Of a DNA stretch of 64,000 bases, positions 11,203 to 23,049 are shown piece by piece. The notes beneath the pieces are model-generated. The model did no database searches and was not told where the DNA came from. It saw nothing but the letters and a program-made list of their open reading frames with translations. Each line of letters opens with the position of its first letter. The stretch's first letter is position 1. Made by a program: the position numbers and the translations under genes. The stretch is from Tethya wilhelma (lineage: Eukaryota; Porifera; Demospongiae; Tethyida; Tethyidae), in the NCBI GenBank assembly GCA_964030475.1, contig CAXIPT010000004.1, positions 2,758,639 through 2,822,638 on the forward strand, given 5' to 3'.

Positions 11203-11252
<50 letters not shown>
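11203..11252. repeat. AC microsatellite at a probable misjoin
   Basis: About 50 bp of (CA)n between the sulfurtransferase C-terminal exons (minus) and the first DNAI1 exon of this block (plus). Gene logic places the inverted 15449-18939 block here. Confidence 0.9.
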
Positions 11253-11255
<3 letters not shown>

Positions 11256-11259
11256 GTAG

Positions 11260-13490
11260 CCTGAGGAAGGTGGTGCTGAACCCAGTGGTGAAGGAGAGAC
11301 AAAGAAACACAAGAAATCGGCAACTACTGAAAAGAGACTTCGCAATCAGTTCAATTTCAGCGAGCGTGCATCGCAAACTCTCAACAATCCACTCAGAGTA
11401 AGTCCCACTGGTCCTTTTTGTGCTATTATAAGATTGTTGATAACTGATAGTATTATATTGAATTTGATTGAGTAATATTTACTTGAGTTAGCCTCATTCC
11501 CAGGCTCTTTGCATATTGCTTCATGAGCAAAGAGATTTAGGTCTATAGTATTTTTATGATAATTTGTTTGTTCAACTCCTGTAGGATCGTGCCACGGCTA
11601 CTGAGCCCCCACCTAGAGCAAACTTCTCTGCCACTGCCAATCAGGTAGGTACAGAACAACAAAGAGCCCTCACCATAGATCGGATGGAGTTCATCTTTGC
11701 CAATTCTAGTCTGTGTAACCACCTATTTTATCGTACTGACCTCTATATGTAGCTTGTAGTGCCAATTAGTTTCAGGAGCTTTTCATTCCACCATCTTAAA
11801 ATATCCCCATACAAATTTCCGTATCTAAAATGCCACTTTTGTGTGCATTTTTCATTTCCGGGTGTGACTGAAAACTGTAGTTTATTCTCTAGTCTTCCTA
11901 TATTTGTATGTCACGATGTGCAACAATTATTGTGCGTGATTGATAATGCCCACTCGATTGTTCTCTAGATGGAGATCTTTGATGCTTATGTTCAAGACCT
12001 CATTGAACAAGAGAAGGCCAAAGGAAAGAAAGGTGATGCATTTATAAGTTAGAAAGATTATTACAGTGAACATTGGTGTGAGTCCCCAGCTTCATGGGAT
12101 CTATTTTTAGACTAAAAGTCTAGTCTCACTCCTGCACAGTTCTAAATAAAGTGAATAATATTGATGACATCATTATGACATCATTACAGGTGCTAAAGGT
12201 GGTGCAGGAGCAGCCTCTCAAGAGGCAGACAAGAAATCGACGACCTCTGACCTCCAAAGTGATGACATCACCCGGGTAGCAAAGGTTGCTAAAATCATGG
12301 AGAGGATGATCAACCAGAACACGTTTGACGACATCGCACAAGGTACTGCCAGCTTCCTTGAAATAATCACATAGCCTCGTTCTTGGGCTCCTTTCTCGCA
12401 AAGTGTTTCTTCTTGTAAGTGGAGAGGAGCTAAGAAACTTGTAGTGTATCGAGCTTGCCCCCCCCCCCTTCTTCCTTTGTCACCTCCAGGAGGGTCTATC
12501 TGCTGTTTGATAGACCAGGAAGCCTGGAAACAAGGATGTAACATACTATGGGTCTGCCTCTTCCCATTTGATAGGAGGAGTAACATGTGTTGACGTCTGT
12601 TGCATGTAACTGTACATACGTTGACACAATAGTTTTAGACACAAGAGTTTTAATTCTTTATCCTTGTGGAGAAAAGAATAATTATCGTCGAACGATGCGT
12701 CACAGCATTGAACCAGCCCACCCTATAGTGTCATACAAAGTAGATGGCGAATTTGTCAAGCTAGTTTGGAATCATTTGGCACAATCATCATTTTCAAGCC
12801 TATTACCATAGCTACCATAGTAGGAAAAAATTTTCACAGGGTTCAAATTTTGCAGTTGTAATCTGATGGTGAAAAAAGAATCATGCATTTATAAATAGGC
12901 TTCTAGTTTGTAACAGTAAACATTCAATGAAATATTATGTGGTATTTTCCATACAAAATGTGCACACAGACTTCAAGTACTATGTTGATGCTGGTGATGA
13001 GTATCGTGACAACAAAGGCAGTCTCCTTCCTCTGTGGAGGTTCAAGTACGAGAAGGCAAGGAAGTCGGCCATCACTGCTCTCTCTTGGAACCCCCTGTAC
13101 AAGGACCTCTTTGCCGTGGGACATGGCTCATGTAAGTTGGGATGAAGATTGTGTATGTTACAGTGGAGAGAATGAAATTCTTGGTTAGGAACTTATTTCA
13201 AGCTAGTACGTTGGGTTCTCATATTGTTCCAGCTCTCTACTTCACTTTTTTTTCTTTATTTTTCACCTTTTTTTTTGCTATTGACTGTTTTAACTTTCAA
13301 TTATGACATGCTAAAAAAGATAACATTCTTCTATTGCCCATTCCCTGTAGTTGACTTCACTAGTCAATCTCCAGGGACCATCTGCTTTCATTCACTCAAG
13401 AATCCAACTTTTCCAGAGTAAGTTAATGAGTATGCTGTGTGCATGTAGTTTACAAGAAGTAACAAATCAAAAATGGTAAATGTCTGAATT

Positions 13491-13548
<58 letters not shown>

Positions 13549-14834
13549 NCCCCCCCCCCCTCTCCTCCTCTAGGTTTGTCTTCAACCTCCCTTGTGGTGT
13601 GATGTGTCTTGACATCCATCCTGACAATGCCTTCCTGGTTGCTGTAGGTCTCTATGATGGATCAGTAGGTGTCTATGACCTCAGGATGGAAGGAAACGAC
13701 CCTCTCTATAAGGCTACCGCCAAAACCGGGAAACATACAGACCCAGTGTGGCAGGTATGTGTGCATTACATCATAGCGATGTCATCTTTAAGTTGTATGC
13801 TTTGCTTTTAGTTTATGACAATGATAGTTTACAATAATTGTGTCATGATGATGTCATCCTTATTGTACAAATTAATATAATTTCAAGCATAACAATGCCA
13901 TCTTCAACGTATCACCATAGCAACATCAATTATTCACGAACCCTTTTTAAACCCTCCCAGATTTCTTGGCAGAAGAACGACATGAACGGTAACCTCAATT
14001 TCTACTCTGTCTCCTCTGATGGCCGTGTGGTGATGTGGAGCCTGGTGAAGAGTGAACTGCAGTACCAAGATGCCGTCCTCTTGAAACTACCAGGAGGCTC
14101 TGCTGAAGGACCAGAGGGAACACAGACCGTAGCCATGAGTAAGTCCCTAGTCATTAGAATGAGTCCCTAGCCATTAGAAGAGAAATTATCAGTCCCTTGT
14201 TATCTGGTTCATTTTTCGTGTGACTCCAAAATTAATGTCAAGAGAACTATAGGGAATGAGTATTTCCCTGTCATTTATTAGTGAAATAGTAAACCATATT
14301 ATAATAGTATGTAGTGTGAATCTCTCTACAATGTATATACCCATTTATTACAATCACTTACCTATCTTTATTGTATGTAGGTTCAGGCACTTCCATCAGC
14401 TTCAATCCCTTTGCCGATCACCTCTTCCTAGTTGGCTCAGAGGAAGGCCACATCTACAAGTGCTCCAAGGCCTACACCAGCCACTACCTTGACATTTACA
14501 AGGTGCATATCCTTTTGATCTTTACATAGTTTCCTTATCTTACATGTGTCTTTGAATTCTTATTTGATTCTTTAGTGTAGTGTTATGGGTGATTTCTACC
14601 ATGCATTGCTCCCCTTCTTGGCAATTGCATTTTTACCAATTTCCAGCATGCATTGTATATGCCAATACAAAAGGGGGAAACCTGTTGTCAAACTATACAG
14701 TTATATGTACTATGTTATTCTCCCTAGGCCCATCATATGGCAGTCCATGCTATATCGTGGAACCCCTTCCATCAGAATGTGTTTGGATCGTGTGGAGCCG
14801 ATTGGACTGTCAAGATATGGGACCACACTAGAAA
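11260..14834 (+). CDS. DNAI1: Axonemal dynein intermediate chain 1, middle exons
   Basis: Outer-arm dynein intermediate chain, a WD-repeat protein of ciliary axonemes. Exons: 11260-11397, 11585-11644, 11969-12032, 12190-12343, 12970-13131, 13351-13417, 13574-13754, 13961-14138, 14381-14502 and 14728-14834. Landmarks are [58 protein letters not shown], then WD segments including [50 protein letters not shown] and [10 protein letters not shown] with DWTVKIWDH. The human residue at the WEIYDAY tryptophan is Met here. The N-terminal exons are on the minus strand at 15817-17068 and the C-terminal exons on the minus strand at 23050-23928; all phases connect. A CT run and the N at 13549 lie in one intron. 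Confidence 0.95.
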
Positions 14835-14869
14835 GTAAGATTAAATCGACAACAGTATAATGTACATAA

Positions 14870-15211
14870 TATTAGTACCTGGGAAAGGTTCTTGGGTTCT
14901 CCACTAGTTTTAGTGGGAAAGGTTCTTGGGTTCTCCACTAGTTTTAGTGGGAAAGGTTCTTGGGTTCTCCACTAGTTTTAGTGGGAAAGGTTCTTGGGTT
15001 CTCCAATAGTTTTACTGGGAAAGGTTCTTGGGTTCTCCACTAGTTTTAGTGGGAAAGGTTCTCCAATAGTTTTAGTGGGAAAGGTTCTTGGGTTCTCCAC
15101 TAATTTTGAGGGAAATGGTTCTTGGGTTCTCCACTAGTTTTAGTGGGAAAGGTTCTTGGGTTCTCCAATAGTTTTAATGGGAAAAGGTTCTTGGGTTCTC
15201 CACTAGTTTTA
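14870..15211. repeat. 34-bp tandem repeat in a DNAI1 intron
   Basis: Nine to ten copies of a roughly 34-bp unit that begins GGGAAAGGTTCTTGGGTTCT and ends CCACTAGTTTTAGT, starting 35 bp after the last exon of this block. The same unit occurs in reverse complement at 24655-24777, next to the DNAI1 C-terminal exons, supporting a direct link between the two regions. Confidence 0.92.
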
Positions 15212-15447
15212 GTGTAAAAAATTTGTACAAATTTATATACCATTGGTCAGGTCAAGGGTGTACAAATTTGTATACCCATGTCAGAATTCACACACCTTTG
15301 TTCAACTTTGGACACTTTATGTAGGATTTTGTCAGGATTTGAAATAATTAAGACTTGTATGCTGAAATTTTACAAAAACTTAAGCACTCTCTCATACATT
15401 GTATAAACGGAAGACCAATTCCATAATGTGTTAAGTACGATTTTGAC
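15212..15447. repeat. Interspersed repeat leading into a truncated satellite
   Basis: The stretch starting GTAAAAAATTTGTACAAATT matches 25862-26081 closely over its whole length in the same orientation. It ends at the N (15448) inside the 'gattttgac' start of the satellite unit fully seen at 26082-26915. Confidence 0.85.
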
Positions 15448-15467
15448 NCTCACGGTAGAGCCTGGGA

Positions 15468-15470
<3 letters not shown>

Positions 15471-15539
<69 letters not shown>

Positions 15540-15548
15540 GCGTGTGTG
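15471..15548. repeat. TG microsatellite in DNAI1 intron
   Basis: About 78 bp of (TG)n with a few C interruptions at the end. Read in DNAI1 sense it is an AC run, the same as the one just before the next DNAI1 exon at 11203-11252, so the two may be the same intronic repeat. Confidence 0.9.
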
Positions 15549-15816
15549 TAGGGTAAACAGTTGATGGATACATAGTACTATTATTCATTTCACAAATCAT
15601 ACATTTCAATGTGTTTTTTTGAGCTTAATTTATTAGTTAACATATATAATGCATCATAGTGTGTCTTCCATGAGTTTTGTCCATCACTGAAAAAAGTGTA
15701 AAAATTCAGCAAAAAAAAAACAACAAAAAAAAACTAGGCCTGGGAATGAGCAGTAAACTATTTTGCATTGGTCAACCATTTCACTGATAATATGCATGCA
15801 ATAATTCCATACGTAC

Positions 15817-16532
15817 CTCCTCCTTGTCGGGGGTCGGGCCTGGTTCCTCCCCACTCTCTCCCCCGGCGTCACTCTCCCCATCCCCGTCACCCTCGCTCTC
15901 ATCGGAGGACTCATCGCCCCCTCCCTCCAAGTGGTCTAGCTGCCTCTGAGCCTCGTCGCTCTCCTTGTGGAGAAGATTGGAATCCATCGAGAAGTGAATG
16001 GCAAGCTGATCGATAGCTGGGACCTGTGAGATAATTCACAATAAAGGAATAAAATTATCAAGAGTGAACAGAATATCATAGATATTAAGGAGTACAATGA
16101 TATCATATGTGAGGCATTTTTGCATACATGTACGTGCATAAAAATGACAACCCACTGCTTTTGCAACAATCTTTTGAAATTTCCAATGCATAAAATTGTA
16201 ACCTCCAAGAAAACAACCAATGCACTGTATACTTTGGGTACACAATGCAAATAGCTAAAGTAAATGTACATTAAACAAGCGTATGCTATGTTGTACCTGT
16301 TTGAAAACATTCTCCTTGAAGTTGTACCTGACCACATTGGCAGGAGCGTGAGGGTTGTCAGCAGTCAGGACACGAGTTAGCTCTTCCTTCAGCTCTTGTT
16401 CACTGAGCTCCAACTGGTCCAGAGGCTTTATCAATTCCCTACAAAAATCAATATTATGTATTTGTATATCAATTTTGTGAATATAAAGAAATTGTAGAAC
16501 TGGACAATAAAAAGGGAAAGAATCTTAGTTAC

Positions 16533-16574
<42 letters not shown>

Positions 16575-17068
16575 TGCGTACCTTGGTCCATTCAGCCATT
16601 CACCATCTCCATCATCATAGTCATAGTCTCTGAAACCATCTTCATCCTATCAAACAATAAAGAACACTTCAAATTGACACAATTATTTTTAGTACTGACA
16701 AAACCAAGGAAACAACCTTTCAATAAGAGCTGAGCAGGCAAACACAATGATCTGTTACCTTTCTCCTGGGTGCTCTGGATCCAGCATGGAGCCTTGCTTT
16801 GGACTCTAGAGCTGTTCGGCTGGCAAGGACTTGACTGGACCTCTTCATACTGGGGTTAGCCAACTAAAATTATAGCAAAGGAGAAATGCAAACAAAGAAC
16901 TTGAATACTACACTGTGAACCAAGTCTACAACTGATTGAAGGAAAAGTAGGATTGCTCAGCAAAAGTGAAAGACAGTAATGCCCAGCATACACAAACTAT
17001 TTTACCTTTCCCCAGCCTGTGCCCGATTTTTCAGCTTTATCCCCTTTTGATGGCTTCCTTCCTTTCAT
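15817..17068 (-). CDS. DNAI1: Axonemal dynein intermediate chain 1, N-terminal exons
   Basis: Five exons on the minus strand: 17006-17068 ([23 protein letters not shown]), 16759-16863, 16582-16646, 16297-16438 and 15817-16023. Borders are GT-AG and phases agree. Exon 4 carries [20 protein letters not shown] and [15 protein letters not shown], the conserved N-terminal block of this chain, and exon 5 the IDQLAIHF continuation followed by a long Glu/Asp/Gly/Ser-rich linker. Exon 5 ends in phase 0, matching exon 11260-11397 of the plus-strand block. The gene is divergent from the sulfurtransferase start at 17400. An X-box lies in the shared promoter. Confidence 0.93.
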
Positions 17069-17399
17069 TTTTTTCACTCTCACGTGACTTGACAAGAAAT
17101 TGGATTTCTCAAATCGTTTGCCTCTAATCTTGCAACCTTTCTTTATTCCTTGAGGCTAAAAAGACGAGCCAGCGGCCATTTTGTTTGAAGATGGACACCG
17201 CATGCACAGTTTCCATAGAAACGCAAAAATGGGCGGCACTAGTGGGCGGGTTTTTCCTAATTAGATGCACGTTCTGCCCATGCGCAGAGAGTCACGTGGT
17301 TGCACATTTTTTTGGCATAAAAGTGGGCGGGGTGCGGACTGATCTGTGACCTTCAGAACTTTGGCAGCTGTTGTGTATGTATGTATCTTGATCGTAACA
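17069..17399. promoter_or_regulatory. Bidirectional promoter between DNAI1 and sulfurtransferase
   Basis: The 331 bp between the two start codons is GC-richer than its surroundings. It holds GGGCGG boxes (17231-17250 and about 17323), a CATGCGCA NRF1-like site (about 17279-17286), a TCACGTG E-box (about 17291) and no TATA box. Housekeeping-type bidirectional promoters commonly look like this; activity is inferred. Confidence 0.6.
17209..17222. promoter_or_regulatory. RFX-type X-box
   Basis: GTTTCCATAGAAAC is a near-perfect inverted repeat of the kind bound by RFX factors, 141 bp upstream of the DNAI1 ATG. RFX control of axonemal dynein genes through X-boxes close to the start is established in other animals; its use here is inferred from the match and location. 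Confidence 0.65.
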
Positions 17400-18508
17400 A
17401 TGGTGTCTGCCCTTGTGTCTTCAACGTGGCTCAAACAGCAGCTAACCAATGGACTGAAGAATATAAGAGTATTGGACGGTAGGTTTATCAGAACATGAAA
17501 CTCCCACTTCATGGTTTATAAGTATAAATTTGCTTGACTCTTTTATAATTATTTCACATACAAAGATGGTTTCAGTTGCTTTGGACTATTGCCTAATTAG
17601 AGTACTTGCAGTTGCCATTTCTCATTGCAAATCATAGCAACTGCCAAACATTTCAGTTACCATTCTTACCACTTCACTTGCACTCATAATTTTTTTCATC
17701 TGAGCTCAACAAACTGGAGCAAAGCTTCACTTTGCTCCATTGATATACTACTTCACATAGCAAATTAATGTACATAGGCACACACATTTTGATATGATTC
17801 ACACTGCACGAAACGTTCACTGAATCAGTATTATGTATGCACATTCATGTATAGAGCTCTTGCAATTACGAAAAATGAGTCACTTTTGTATGACAAGAAT
17901 GTACAGAGCAATACAAAGAAACGGGTAGCTGTCATTTACTTCCGTATGGCAAAAATAACTAACTCTAGTATCACTTCAAAATGCTTCCGGCTTTGATGAC
18001 ATCAATTACAAGAGCTCTATACTCATGTACCTGTAGCATCACATTTCATTCCAGCATCACACTGGAAGCAAAATAAAGATTGTCGATATTGCACATACTC
18101 ACACGTACACTTGTGTATATAGCATCTTGGTTCATGGATTCTTCACGCAATGCCAAAGAAGAGTACAAGAGAGAGAGAATTAACGACGCCGCTTTCTTTG
18201 ACATTGATGAGGTGTCAGAGCAGTCTACACCATACTCACACATGCTGCCCTCCACCGAGCAATTTGAACGCCAAGTCGGACAGGTATAGTATGATGTAAT
18301 GATGATGTAATCTCTTCACGAGATTTATAATGATAGTGTAAACTTATTAGTTATGGCTGCATTCTTAGCAGTGTCTTATTCAGTGATGTAATGATGACAT
18401 GATGGTATTTTTCAGCTTGGTGTAGGCAACCAGCATCATGTGGTGATATATGACAACAATGAACAATATGGGTTCTTCTCTTCTCCTAGGGTCTGGTGGA
18501 TGTTTAGA
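17400..18508 (+). CDS. MPST: 3-mercaptopyruvate/thiosulfate sulfurtransferase, N-terminal half
   Basis: Three exons: 17400-17478 (MVSALVSSTWLKQQLTNG), 18123-18283 and 18416-18508. They encode the first, non-catalytic rhodanese domain: VLDGASWFMDSS, AAFFDIDEVSEQSTPYSHML, VVIYDNNEQYGFFSSPRVWW with MFR at the donor. The order matches the family from residue 1 to about 110. Next expected is the VLNGG loop exon, which is absent; the block ends at an AC run and the N at 18940. The remaining exons are at 10041-11186 on the opposite strand. Confidence 0.92.
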
Positions 18509-18585
18509 GTGAGTTATTCTTAGACAAATTTAAAGCTCTTGACTGCTACGTTTTTTGACCGTCAATATTTCTGGTTATACGGTAA

Positions 18586-18737
18586 CCGTATAGCCGGAAA
18601 TATTGACCGTCAAAAAATTTGACGGTTTGCTCCACGGAATGTAAAATAAAAATATTGCCGAATTTAAATTTGACGATTTGGACTTTGACCTTCAAACCGT
18701 CAAATTAAAATCCCTGTCAATATTTCCGGCTATACGG
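18586..18737. mobile_element. MITE, CCGTATAGCCGG family, composite or rearranged
   Basis: Starts CCGTATAGCCGGAAATATTG and ends with the reverse complement, next to a TA. A partial inverted end lies immediately to its left (18551-18583), so two copies abut. A full-length relative is at 52146-52363. Confidence 0.7.
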
Positions 18738-18873
18738 TATATCTCTGAGTGGAAGGTTATGTATAGCCAAATGTTTAATAGATTTATTATTTTACATTCA
18801 GTTTCGTAGCTAGAAATTTTGAAGTGTATGATTTTGTTGCTCATTTGGGAGTCTGCAATAACATTACCTTTTA

Positions 18874-18876
<3 letters not shown>

Positions 18877-18939
<63 letters not shown>

Positions 18940-18964
18940 NTTTTTTTTTTTTTTTTTTTTTTTT
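18877..18964. repeat. AC microsatellite, N join and poly-T
   Basis: (AC)n runs to the N at 18940 and is followed by about 24 T. Two contigs end here; the sulfurtransferase and DNAI1 block stops on the left. Confidence 0.95.
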
Positions 18965-19124
18965 TGCTGGGCATTTTTTAGGGACTCCAAGTAATTTTCC
19001 TGGATTTCACGGAAAATATTAGGACATAATAATAATAATATATATTGTTACTCACTATATTCTATGTTCACTCGACATAATTATGTATGCATACTGTAAT
19101 CACATGATTCTATTCTCTGCTTAG

Positions 19125-19290
19125 ATCTTCTATAGCTAAGCTGATTCAAGCCGAAGACATCAAGGCCATCATTACTCCAACTATTGAAAAATGCTAAAGA
19201 TGAAGAAGTGAAGATGTGTGCCACACTGAAATCAACATCGCAAACAACACCTGCTCCTAGTAACCATGACAACGATGAAATAGCAAGGTA
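19125..19290 (+). other. Possible coding exon of an unidentified protein
   Basis: After an acceptor at 19121-19124 one frame reads SSIAKLIQAEDIKAIITPTI then stops; a second frame overlaps and continues LLQLLKNAKDEEVKMCATLK through a Ser/Thr/Pro-rich stretch to a possible donor at 19289. The composition looks coding, and a single-base indel would join them. A second short frame at 19446-19550 has CKGCSR and HCGPCKLRLQ, a CxxC-CxxC pattern ending in TAA. I do not recognise the protein, and the two pieces may be unrelated. Confidence 0.25.
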
Positions 19291-19386
19291 GATCATGGTA
19301 CATAATGACTATAATTTGTACATAAACACATAATCCTTACATTGCAATAACTCAGCGTTGTACGTATCCCCCCCCCCCTTCCCCCC

Positions 19387-19424
<38 letters not shown>

Positions 19425-19559
19425 ACACAAGTCATCTTCATTCCAAGGCTCTTGTAAAGGTTGTAGCAGGACTAGAAGTCTTGACAGTCAGCTTCATTGT
19501 GGTCCCTGCAAGTTGAGACTGCAGCTTGGACAGAAATAAAATTTAATATTCAATTTGCT

Positions 19560-21180
19560 GTTATTACATTTAATTATTACTAATAGTGTATGCAAATTAT
19601 TTATTGCTATAAAAATATATATATTTTTGCTTATAATTAAGTAGTATAATTATCATGCATGATTTATCTGGATCACCCTATATATAGCTTCATGAACAGA
19701 CCCAGCAAACCATGCATGGTACAGCTCAAGTATAATGTACGCGCACGCGTATTATCAGAAATTATGTTCTTGACGACCATTACCGAACACTTCAGCAGAG
19801 ACATATAGACTGATCGAAACAGGAGCTGCTTCTGTTCATGTAAGTTCGTCATACAGCTATAACATATAGACCAAGCTAGTGCATCAGTTATATGCAGTTT
19901 GACTCATGCTTTGGGTGTATAGATATAACTCATACAATTTTGGCTATGCTACTCTGCATATATCTTTATAATAGATTTCTCCTGATGTATGCTGAATATT
20001 ATAGCTGTTTGTATCAGCTAGTGCCTGGGCCAAGGGCTCTTAAATTTGTTTCAATATTAGTATTTGTATTGTACTAGCAAAATATTGACTTTGTTCAATG
20101 ACATAAACATCAAGTATGCTTGGTATAATTACGTATTATTATCTGATCAAACTGTGATTGATTGTAACATGTCATAGATCATCATAGACCATTGAGCTCA
20201 TGTAGGTTAAAATTAATGTGTGACGTGTGTGGAGAGTTCATAGTCTCAGTGAGAGATCGAACTTGTAGGTCTATAGTGTATGTAGAACAACAATCTATTC
20301 ACTGACTAAACGGGTTTTACTGGGTCCATACTGCTGCATTGCCAACTGTGCATTTACCCTATTGCTCTCATGAATAATGTTCCAAGACCATCTGTAGCTT
20401 TACCCCACAAACACTGAATATCATCAATAGAGACTTGTCAGTGCCTGGCTCCACTGACATGACCTTGCATGTACAGGGTATAGTGAGTTCGGAAGCAGCA
20501 AATTGTCATTGTGTTTTATTCATCGTTGGGTGTTTTGTTTATCTAGTATCTATTGAATTAGCAGATTCATGTCGAATGGAATGTTGAATGAATTCACTCC
20601 ATCTCATCACTAATACTATGGTTGACTGTGTGTGTGTGAAGCAAACATCATAGTTCGTCAATAGTTCAATATTTGTATGGCCACTAACTGGAAAAAACAA
20701 ACCAAACTTAAGAACTGTAATCTTGACTTAGCAGTGCTGATAGACAAACAGAATCAGCTTAGAGATATTATGCTATACATTTTTTTGATTTGGTGACTGT
20801 ATAGTTTGTTTGGTCTTAAGCTTTGAGCATGTGTTTTTCCTATGAATATGCTATGAGTGCATGTGCAGTGAACACATGTATTCAGTCAGTCAGTATGAAT
20901 AGCGTAGTGTCATGTGAAATCTTTTTAGTGGCTAAAAATCATTATAGATTGCTTCAGATAATACCTGAGTGTACAATGTCAGGCTCTCACAGATTAAAAG
21001 ATTACATGGTGTAATATTATTCCAATACTGCCGGGGAAGGTATAAAAAATTATTCTAAGCAATACTCGGTTGTACATTGGCTTGTGCATCAATTCGAAAC
21101 TGTACGTGTCCAAGTTAGATGTTAATTCCACTCCATGTGTGTTTGTCATAATTATTATGTGCACAATATTTCTTTTTAGT
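19560..21180. other. No gene seen
   Basis: AT-rich DNA with only short chance frames. No splice-bounded coding segment or long repeat was recognised. Confidence 0.5.
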
Positions 21181-21186
21181 TTATGA

Positions 21187-21240
21187 ATTGTACCATCACA
21201 CCATCACACCATCACACCATCACACCATCACACACTCACA
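21187..21240. repeat. Short tandem repeat (CACCATCA)n
   Basis: About five copies of CCATCACA/CACCATCA followed by a CACACTCACACA stretch, directly before the first exon of the proline-rich gene. Confidence 0.85.
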
Positions 21241-21253
21241 CATACACTCGCAG

Positions 21254-22725
21254 ATCTCACACGTATACTTGTACCCCTCCCACCCTCACAATGTCACTGA
21301 CCACACCCACTCAATCAGTCGGACTCCTCCCACAACCATCTACAATGTCGCCTGCCACTGGTGTATCTCCGCTAAAACCGGTCAATCCTGTTTTTCCGGC
21401 TTCTCCAGTCACGCCAACTGGATTGATGAGCACACCTCCTACTGGTATGGGAGTCTCACCTTTGACCTCTATGCCAATGGCATCATCTTATCTTGCTGGA
21501 CCGGTTAGACCAGTTTTATCAAACAGTTTAGGAGTCGGTGGTACAGGATCAATGCCAGTAGGACCTGGCCCAGTTGGTGGGCCTTTATTAGGAGCACCTC
21601 CACCTACTATGAGTGAGTTAATTTGTTGTGTTAGTATGTCTGTAAATACATCTTGCACCATTGTAATCAGCATGTCAAGAGCTTTCAAAATAATGAAGGT
21701 TATATCTTGCCAAATGCATGCGGTTCACAAGTAGAGCAGTGATGCAAAAGTAGCTACTCAGACGGTTGCTGTGAATCTAACACTCAGTGAAGAAAGATTA
21801 CAAGCCTGAATTTACAAGTTTCCAAATTGTAACTGTGTTGCTAGAATGCAATGTATGACAATTGGATTATGTAGCTAGAGTTGGTTGGATTTCAGGTCTA
21901 TATATTTACGTTGTCCAAACTGCAACAAAGTGGATATTATTTGAATGCTCTGATTGCACTGAATGCAGTAGTGAAACTTCAGCGGCCATTGACAGTCTCA
22001 CTTGACTCATAGACTCCAATATAGTTGGGGACCCCTTGTCTTATTAACTAGCTGCATGCTTTAATTCACCGATTAAGATTAATGGGAAAGTGATTATGTC
22101 ATAGTGATTTTTTAGCTCCATGCAAGTGCCTATCTAATAGCTACTGGCATTATTTTTTCTTACAATCAGGGACGGGGGGGGTGCATTTGTAATAACTATG
22201 AGTAAAATTGCATGGCACACATACATTATAGTGCCTGCTAGGAATCCAGCTGGACTTCCTTTACAACCAGCACCAGGACCACCCCCACCAATGATGATGT
22301 CATCAGTGCCGCCACCACTGCCACACCCACCCCTCCTAGCCTCCCAACCCTCACTCCTCCCACAGCCTCACACATCACGAGTCATGCTAGTACAACAACC
22401 ACAGTCAACACCCTATTACGTACCTCCACAGCCGATGATACAACAGACCACGCCCCTTATCCAGCAACCACAGATGATGACGTCGTTGCTTCCTGTCCCA
22501 GCACCACGCCCTCCTCCGACTGTGGTCCAAGTTCCAGTTCCCACAGCTCAACCGATGATCCAACCGACACTAGCCATACAGCCGAATGTTGGAACTATTA
22601 TACCGGTTGCACAGCCCACTAATCCAGTGTTACTGTCCACCCCAATGATGCAGAATGCCACTCCAGCTATTGTACAAGGAGCACCACAACAGTCGTATGT
22701 AGTCGTACAGAGACCAATTATGTGA
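21254..22725 (+). CDS. Proline-rich protein, 3' part (unidentified)
   Basis: Two coding segments. The first is open from an acceptor near 21253 (internal ATG at 21291, MSLTTPTQSVGLLPQPST) to a donor at 21613 or 21617. The second starts after AG at 22241 and runs to TGA at 22723-22725. Together they give about 275 residues that are low complexity and Pro/Gln/Met/Val-rich: PGPPPPMMMSSVPPPLPHPP, PMIQQTTPLIQQPQMM, QSYVVVQRPIM at the end. No folded domain is visible; such tails are common in RNA-binding or transcription-related proteins, but no function can be given. It converges with the DNAI1 3' exons. The exon 1 donor is ambiguous: GTGAGT is the better site but only the later GTTAAT keeps phase. 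Confidence 0.55.
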
Positions 22726-23049
22726 TTCAAGTTATACTGTAATTATTACTATCGATACATGCACATATTTACATACGTATATATAGCACTTCAATGGAGT
22801 TTTTAAAACAGTATGTATGCAAAATAATGCACTAATTTTGCCTTTGTATACAGGTATTTATTGATGTGATTATTATAATCATTACATAATTTGTGGTAAT
22901 TATTACCGCACTTGACAATATATTATTATCATGTATTCACCTGTGTAAGATGTTGTATAAGATCATAAAAATTATTATTAAGAGTTTAATCAGTTGTTTG
23001 ATATGCTGCATGCATATTGGAGTTCTCACTAGTAAGTGGGTGTGGTCTA

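Noticed and set aside
13497..13548. CT run as a regulatory GAGA-type element
   Set aside because: It lies in a DNAI1 intron beside an N and poly-C, and is more simply a microsatellite; no regulatory evidence.
14870..15211. 34-bp tandem repeat as a CRISPR array
   Set aside because: Units abut directly without unique spacers, and the sequence is an animal nuclear genome.
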